DNA of 64,000 nt. Origin: Escarpia spicata (Eukaryota > Annelida > Polychaeta > Sabellida > Siboglinidae). Location of the stretch: assembly GCA_963995525.1 (NCBI GenBank), contig OZ023206.1:71887490-71951489 (forward strand), read 5' to 3'. Each line of letters begins with the position of its first letter. Positions within the stretch are counted from its first letter, which is position 1. The notes below the pieces were generated by a model. That model was given only the letters and a program-made list of their open reading frames with translations, did not search any database and was not told the origin of the DNA. The position numbers and the translations under genes were made by a program. This document shows, piece after piece, positions 58,111 to 64,000 of this stretch.

Positions 58111-58949
58111 ATCCTCGACTATTCCCCAACTATCCCCAGGCGTCCGCTAACCGACCAAGATCACCTGGTAAACACGCCTGTTTTATGCAGTAGATAGGAC
58201 AGCCAAGCAGTGGCTGTCTTTTTTCCTAAGGACTTATCCAATCCAGCTTCATATACTAATCTGGAGTTATATGATAATCTCATTTCTATTTGTTTTAACA
58301 AGTTGCCAATTAAACACTTAATCGTCACTTATTTCATTTAGGTATTTCTCGCCTATGTTACTAGCGACAAACGTTAGACATTTCATAACAGTTTTACTGC
58401 GTACAATAAATGTCTTTTAAAACACGAAGGAGAGCTACTTTTGTTTCCTTGAAACCACTTTAGTATTGCCACAAAGTTCATTCTTCTTCAAATTATCTGA
58501 TCATGCACGGTTTGTATTGTTTTTTCAGTCACAACTTCTACATAAAGTCATACATCTACATTTCGATGAATCACTACTGAAATAACCACGTTGGAAGTAG
58601 ACCTATGTCCTGAATGTCATGCGTCGAAACACAAATTCGTACTGAGGTTTCAATTGAGACATTGCGCCGAGCGTAACTCGCTAATCGGTTCCGATAATCC
58701 GCGACCGTCAATCCATGACGGTGGAATCACCTCACACCAAGCCGTCGACTAGACGAGCGATTCTAAAAATACGTCGGAAGCAGCGAATCTAGAGTCACTA
58801 AATTATACAATTACTGGTCGATTTTCCATTGGCGATGTTCCACATAGGTTCTCAACAAAACGTGGCGATACATCTTAATTGGCAGTTTGTTAAAACGAAG
58901 TAACAGAAATCAACATAAGAAGATGAAACTGTATTGGATTTACACTTAG

Positions 58950-59165
58950 AGAGAAAGAAGGCAGCCACTATCTGACGGTCGGAAGGGAAACTGAACGTTG
59001 GTTGCCCAAAGACAACCTGGCGAGAAAAAAAGACTAGGAAACGAAAGGCAAGAACTGGAATAGAAGACGTGGCCTGGGGAGAGGCGGGTGGCCAAAGACG
59101 TAATAGACTGGAAAGGGAAAACCGCAGCCGTATAGGCCACGATGCCCGATCAAGATAGTTAAAAT
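58950..59165 (+). pseudogene. LINE reverse-transcriptase C-terminal fossil
   Basis: The plus strand reads CPKTTWREK, then in another frame LGNERQELE, KTWPGERRVAKDVIDWKGKT and AAV, stop, ATMPDQD. This follows the common LINE tail RPKTTWRRTVE...WGEA.RVAKDR..W..L.AALCATRHEE. It is frame-shifted with stops and appears related to the fossil at 39.6-40.0 kb. Confidence 0.55.
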
Positions 59166-60053
59166 AAGGTCAGGTTTCTCATTTTATGATACGTTATTAT
59201 TTGTTCTTGTGGTTCCACCCTAGAAGGGTGATGTTTAGATTCTGCAACGTCGTACTGCTCTTTCTGTTATTGTCCTCTACTACAGCCTGATCGCAACGTA
59301 CCCCTCTGTCCACATTTCGCCTTTCTCCTCCGCGATATCCGAAGTCAATTTTCAATATACGACTACACAACGAACGTTCCAAGAATTAAACAATAGTTAT
59401 GCTGAGTAACGTGGATATGTATTACATACATTCCTTGATAATCCATTCATATTTTGGGCTAACGGCAAAATCCGGATAATCGTGTACATAAACAAGAAGG
59501 GAAATCGACATAATCACAATCAAGGCAAAGTTAACACGGGCAAAACTACCGACAACCATCTTCACGGTATAGGAGTCAAATCAATTTTGAAGAGTGAAGG
59601 GCGATAGATGTGATATGAGGGCGCCGGGTAACCAAACCAAAATGGATGGGCGTGTGGCAGTAACTTTCAATGATGACAGCTGATTAAGTTCATAACGCCC
59701 CATAAGAGCTAAGTATATGCATCTCGGCTCGGCGCGCGCATTCCACGGTCGTATCCCGCGGATAGCAAACACACCTTCAAAGGTAACCGCCCCGTGGTTG
59801 AGCGACGACCTGTGCGAGTGATGACAGAGTTCACCACCCCCCGTTGGGGTATTCTCGCGGTATCACAGAGTCTCGTTGTGTGACAGTGTCACGTTAGGTC
59901 ACGCGACCCGTGACGTCAGCTTCTGATACCAGATCGTGGGTCTTGCGAACTGTGATGGTCTTTCAGAATAATACCTATATTTCCGGTTATATGTTTTCAC
60001 ATTTTAAGGTAGATAGGGCAGATTTCTTACTTCGTTATGTTTTGGAGACATAT

Positions 60054-60072
60054 GTTAGGGTTAGGGTTAGGG
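60054..60072 (+). repeat. Interstitial telomere-like TTAGGG tract
   Basis: Three consecutive GTTAGG units (GTTAGGGTTAGGGTTAGGG), 140 bp before the 44-bp satellite. Confidence 0.7.
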
Positions 60073-60210
60073 TAGATGTGCAAGTAAAATGCAACGTACG
60101 TCAGGCTAGAAATGTTAACGTAGAATTGCACTTCATCGGAACCGCAATTTAAGAAAAAACCGGGCTATGTCAGCAAAGAATGAATTACAAGAAACGAGAC
60201 TTTAAACGTA

Positions 60211-61365
60211 CGATAACACAGCATCTCGTGCTGTACTTCAGTCGTGGACAAGAACGATAACACAGCATCTCGTGCTGTGCTTCAGTCGTGGACAAGAACG
60301 ATAACACAGCATCTCGTGCTGTGCTTCAGTCGTGGACAAGAACGATAACACAGCATCTCGTGCTGTGCTTCAGTCGTGGACAAGAACGATAACACAGCAT
60401 CTCGTGCTGTGCTTCAGTCGTGGACAACAACGATAACACAGCATCTCGTGCTGTGCTTCAGTCGTGGACAAGAACGATAACACAGCATCTCGTGCTGTGC
60501 TTCAGTCGTGGACAAGAACGATAACACAGCATCTCGTGCTGTACTTCAGTTGTGGATAAGAACGATAACACAGCATCTCGTGCTGTGCTTCAGTCGTGGA
60601 CAAGAACGATAACATAGCATCTCGTGCTGTGCTTCAGTCGTGGACAAGAACGATAACACAGCATCTCGTGCTGTGCTTCAGTCGTGGACAACAACGATAA
60701 CACAGCATCTCGTGCTGTGCTTCAGTCGTGGACAACAACGATAACACAGCATCTCGTGCTGTGCTTCAGTCGTGGACAACAACGATAACACAGCATCTCG
60801 TGCTGTACTTCAGTTGTGGACAAGAACGATAACACAGCATCTCGTGCTGTGCTTCAGTCGTGGACAAGAACGATAACACAGCATCTCGTGCTGTGCTTCA
60901 GTCGTGGACAAGAACGATAACACAGCATCTCGTGCTGTGCTTCAGTCGTGGACAAGAACGATAACACAGCATCTCGTGCTGTGCTTCAGTCGTGGACAAG
61001 AACGATAACACAGCATCTCGTGCTGTGCTTCAGTCGTGGACAAGAACGATAACACAGCATCTCGTGCTGTGCTTCAGTCGTAGACAAGAACGATAACACA
61101 GCACCTCGTGCTGTGCTTCAGTCGTGGACAAGAACGATAACACAGCATCTCGTGCTGTGCTTCAGTCGTGGACAAGAACGATAACACAGCATCTTGTGCT
61201 GTACTTCAGTCGTGGACAAGAACGATAACACAGCATCTCGTGCTGTGCTTCAGTCGTGGACAAGAACGATAACACAGCATCTCGTGCTGTACTTCAGTCG
61301 TGGACAAGAACGATAACACAGCATCTCGTGCTGTACTTCAGTCGTGGACAAGAACGATAACACAG
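60211..61365. repeat. 44-bp satellite, 26 copies, each with a hairpin
   Basis: The unit begins CGATAACACAGCATCTCGTG and ends GTCGTGGACAAGAA. Twenty-six copies plus a 3' partial run without a break. Each unit contains CACAGCA-TCTCG-TGCTGTG, a perfect 7-bp stem with a 5-nt loop. Some copies read TGCTGTAC, which opens the outermost pair. A minority carry ACAACAA in place of ACAAGAA, and those copies cluster (60421-60790), showing local spread of variants. Confidence 0.97.
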
Positions 61366-61375
61366 TAAACACGTG

Positions 61376-61580
61376 ATTAATTAATTGTGTGATTGGCTAA
61401 TTGACTGATTGATTGGTTAAATGATTGACGTAAGTGAGTCAATGATTGATTGATTGATTGTCTGTGTGCGTGCGTGTATGCGCACGCGTGCTTGCTTGCG
61501 TGCGTACATATGTGTTTGACAATTGTGTATGCACAAATACACGCAAGCACGCACACAAGCACGCACACTCACAAGCACGT
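61376..61580. repeat. GATT and GCGT/CACG simple-sequence region
   Basis: Impure GATT units (61392-61460) run into GTGCGTGC-type units (61461-61506). After about 40 bp the complementary type CACGCAAGCACGCACAC follows (61540-61578), so the two parts could pair. Confidence 0.75.
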
Positions 61581-62307
61581 ATTATAATGTGCTTAACATT
61601 TTACAACGGTTACTTAATTTATGTATCCGTTCTGAAAACGCAGGAAATTCTAAAGGTGGACAGAATCGCGCCTCGGGGCGTTAAATAGTTGCCAAGGTAC
61701 GTGTTGTGTGCAGGGTAGACGGAACGTTGGGGAATACTTTATAAAAACATGTTTTATAATGTTTTGTAGTTTTAATTACTAAACACTAGTGGTACCCTTG
61801 TCAGCTGTACACTACGTGGGTGTTAGTGCACTAACAACCTACACAGCACCGCTAAATAGTGGTTTGGGTAGCAAACAGGTTTCACGGTCGGACACGAAAG
61901 ATCTTCTTGAGTCGGAATGATTTTTGCACAGTCGGTTGAATAAAGGCAAAGAAGCACGTTTCACGCACAAGTAAACCAGATACATTGCTCTGCTAACATG
62001 ACACGTCAAAACAAATAAACATTGATGGTTTGAATTCTTCGACACTTCAGCTACTATTATAGCTGACTAATTCAACGTGTATACAGCAAAGTGGCGACTT
62101 TAATCGGTTAGAGGTTGCTCGGTGTACGGCTGCATGTACTAATTGCTTGCACCAATTACCACCTCAGTCGTACAATTGCACCAATTACCACCTCAGATTG
62201 ACAGTTAAATAAAACATCGTGTTTTGCGTTCGACTGCGTATTTTGTAAGTATTGTAAAGCCCACATTAAGGTAGACGACAACGCAAGTGACTTTTTAAAA
62301 TGTGTTA

Positions 62308-63912
62308 TCTGTGATGAGTAGTCGCGCTACTGTCGAAGGCTGGCGGACCGCCCTTGATTCCGAACACCAAATCGGTATTATCTGTGATGAGTACTCGCGC
62401 TACTGTCGAAGGCTGGCGGACCGCCCATGATTCCGAACACAAAATCGGTATTATCTGTGATGAGTACTCGCGCTACTGTCGAAGGCTAGCGGACCTCCCA
62501 TGATTCCGAACACCAAATCGGTATTATCTGTGATGAGTACTCGCGCTACTGTCGAAGGCTGGCGGACCGCCCATGATTCCGAACACAAAATCGGTATTAT
62601 CTGTGATGAGTACTCGCGCTACTGTCGAAGGCTAGCGGACCTCCCATGATTCCGAACACAAAATCAGTATTATCTGTGATGAGTACTCGCGCTACTGTCG
62701 AAGGCTGGCGGACCGCCCATGATTCAGAACACAAAATCGGTATTATCTGTGATGAGTACTCGCGCTACTGTCGAAGGCTAACGGACCTCCCATGATTCCG
62801 AACACAAAATCGGTATTATCTGTGATGAGTACTCGCGCTACTGTCGAAGGCTGGCGGACCGCCCATGATTCCGAACACAAAATCGGTATTATCTGTGATG
62901 AGTACTCGCGCTACTGTCGAAGGCTAGCGGACCTCCCATGATTGCGAACACAAAATCGGTATTATCTGTGATGAGTACTCGCGCTACTGTCGAAGGCTAG
63001 CGGACCTCCCATGATTCCGAACACCAAATCGGTATTATCTGTGATGAGTACTCGCGCTACTGTCGAAGGCTAGCGGACCTCCCATGATTCCGAACACCAA
63101 ATCGGTATTATCTGTGATGAGTACTCGCGCTACTGTCGAAGGCTGGCGGACCTCCCATGATTGCGAACACAAAATCGGTATTATCTGTGATGAGTACTCG
63201 CGCTACTGTTGAAGGCTAGCGGACCTCCCATGATTGCGAACACAAAATCGGTATTATCTGTGATGAGTACTCGCGCTACTGTCGAAGGCTAGCGGACCTC
63301 CCATGATTCCGAACACCAAATCGGTATTATCTGTGATGAGTACTCGCGCTACTGTCGAAGGCTAGCGGACCTCCCATGATTCCGAACACCAAATCGGTAT
63401 TATCTGTGATGAGTACTCGCGCTACTGTCGAAGGCTAGCGGACCTCCCATGATTCCGAACACCAAATCGGTATTATCTGTGATGAGTACTCGCGCTACTG
63501 TCGAAGGCTGGCGGACCTCCCATGATTCCGAACACAAAATCGGTATTATCTGTGATGAGTACTCGCGCTACTGTCGAAGGCTGGCGGACCGCCCATGATT
63601 CCGAACACAAAATCGGTATTATCTGTGATGAGTACTCGCGCTACTGTCGAAGGCTAGCGGACCTCCCATGATTCCGAACACCAAATCGGTATTATCTGTG
63701 ATGAGTACTCGCGCTACTGTCGAAGGCTGGCGGACCTCCCATGATTCCGAACACAAAATCGGTATTATCTGTGATGAGTACTCGCGCTACTGTCGAAGGC
63801 TGGCGGACCTCCCATGATTCCGAACACAAAATCGGTATTATCTGTGATGAGTACTCGCGCTACTGTCGAAGGCTGGCGGACCGCCCATGATTCCGAACAC
63901 CAAATCGGTATT
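62308..63912. repeat. 73-bp satellite, 22 copies, with two alternating variants
   Basis: The unit begins TCTGTGATGAGTACTCGCGC, includes TACTGTCGAAGGCTRGCGGA and ends AAATCGGTATTA. Copies start every 73 bp. Variant A has GGCTGGCGGACCG and variant B GGCTAGCGGACCTC. In copies 2-9 they alternate A-B as 146-bp dimers; later copies are mostly B or A/B hybrids. Secondary changes (ATTGCG, ACACC against ACACA) are shared by nearby copies. Confidence 0.97.
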
Positions 63913-64000
63913 CCGGTATTTGCCAAGTTATCATCGACAAATTGTACTGACTGTCAGCATAATATGTAGACTCTATGTCTCTTGTATAGCCTTGATCAAA

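Larger units (their letters stand above)
54078..64000. other. Slit 5' intron or upstream region, array-rich
   Basis: At least 9.9 kb without a recognisable Slit exon; the exon with start codon, signal peptide and first N-cap was looked for on the minus strand and not found. The region contains mixed dinucleotide and GCGT repeats (55326-55475), a 43-bp array, an 80-bp TA run, a CpG-dense stretch (57830-58110), a LINE fossil and two large satellites. Confidence 0.7.

Noticed and set aside
60211..61365. CRISPR-like array with hairpin repeats
   Set aside because: The whole 44-bp unit is conserved, so there are no spacers.
62308..63912. CRISPR-like array
   Set aside because: Units are contiguous 73-bp repeats without variable spacers, in an animal genome; it is a satellite.

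Overview
This window is animal (bilaterian invertebrate-type) genomic DNA, not bacterial. Its only recognisable host gene is a partial Slit gene on the minus strand. Slit is the secreted axon-guidance ligand of Robo receptors. Sixteen coding exons can be placed between 54077 and 8986. They run in the correct order through leucine-rich-repeat (LRR) domain 1 (six LRR exons, C-cap), all of domain 2 (N-cap, five LRR exons, C-cap; the Robo-binding domain in known Slits) and the start of domain 3 (N-cap, first LRR). Eleven exons are exactly 72 nt with phase-2 junctions, and every splice junction keeps frame (1488 nt, 496 codons). The first exon (signal peptide, first N-cap) was not found and probably lies beyond 64000. 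The rest of the gene lies below position 1 or was not recognised in 1-8985.

Layout from low to high coordinate. 457-4346: a TAA-flanked inverted-repeat element that contains a nearly full-length but dead CR1/L2-type LINE (SGNH-like ORF1 tail, endonuclease, reverse transcriptase). 4347-37200: AT-rich, CpG-poor introns with Slit exons, several TIR elements (8112-8778 with TTAA ends, 26511-26918 with TA ends, 30999-32117 with a Myb/SANT remnant), a tRNA-derived SINE, LINE fossils, minisatellites and a 119-bp AT-rich palindrome. 37200-64000: markedly richer in CpG, with the first four visible Slit exons, a 5'-truncated second copy of the CR1 family at 45.2 kb, a Tigger-like MITE, about 1 kb of tetranucleotide microsatellite, and in the most 5' intron four arrays: 6 x 43 bp, a TA run, 26 x 44 bp with a hairpin in each unit, and 22 x 73 bp.

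The organism cannot be named. Slit itself, mosaic CpG content, CR1/L2 LINEs, a tRNA-SINE and short TTAGGG tracts fit a marine lophotrochozoan or invertebrate deuterostome. No prokaryotic gene, CRISPR array or operon is present; nearly all short open frames outside the LINE are chance frames or fragments of Slit exons. The observations best worth following up are the sharp CpG-density boundary inside Slit, a strong alternative splice donor that would truncate the protein after domain 1, the nested transposon, the hairpin satellite, and two possible decayed hammerhead-ribozyme motifs.
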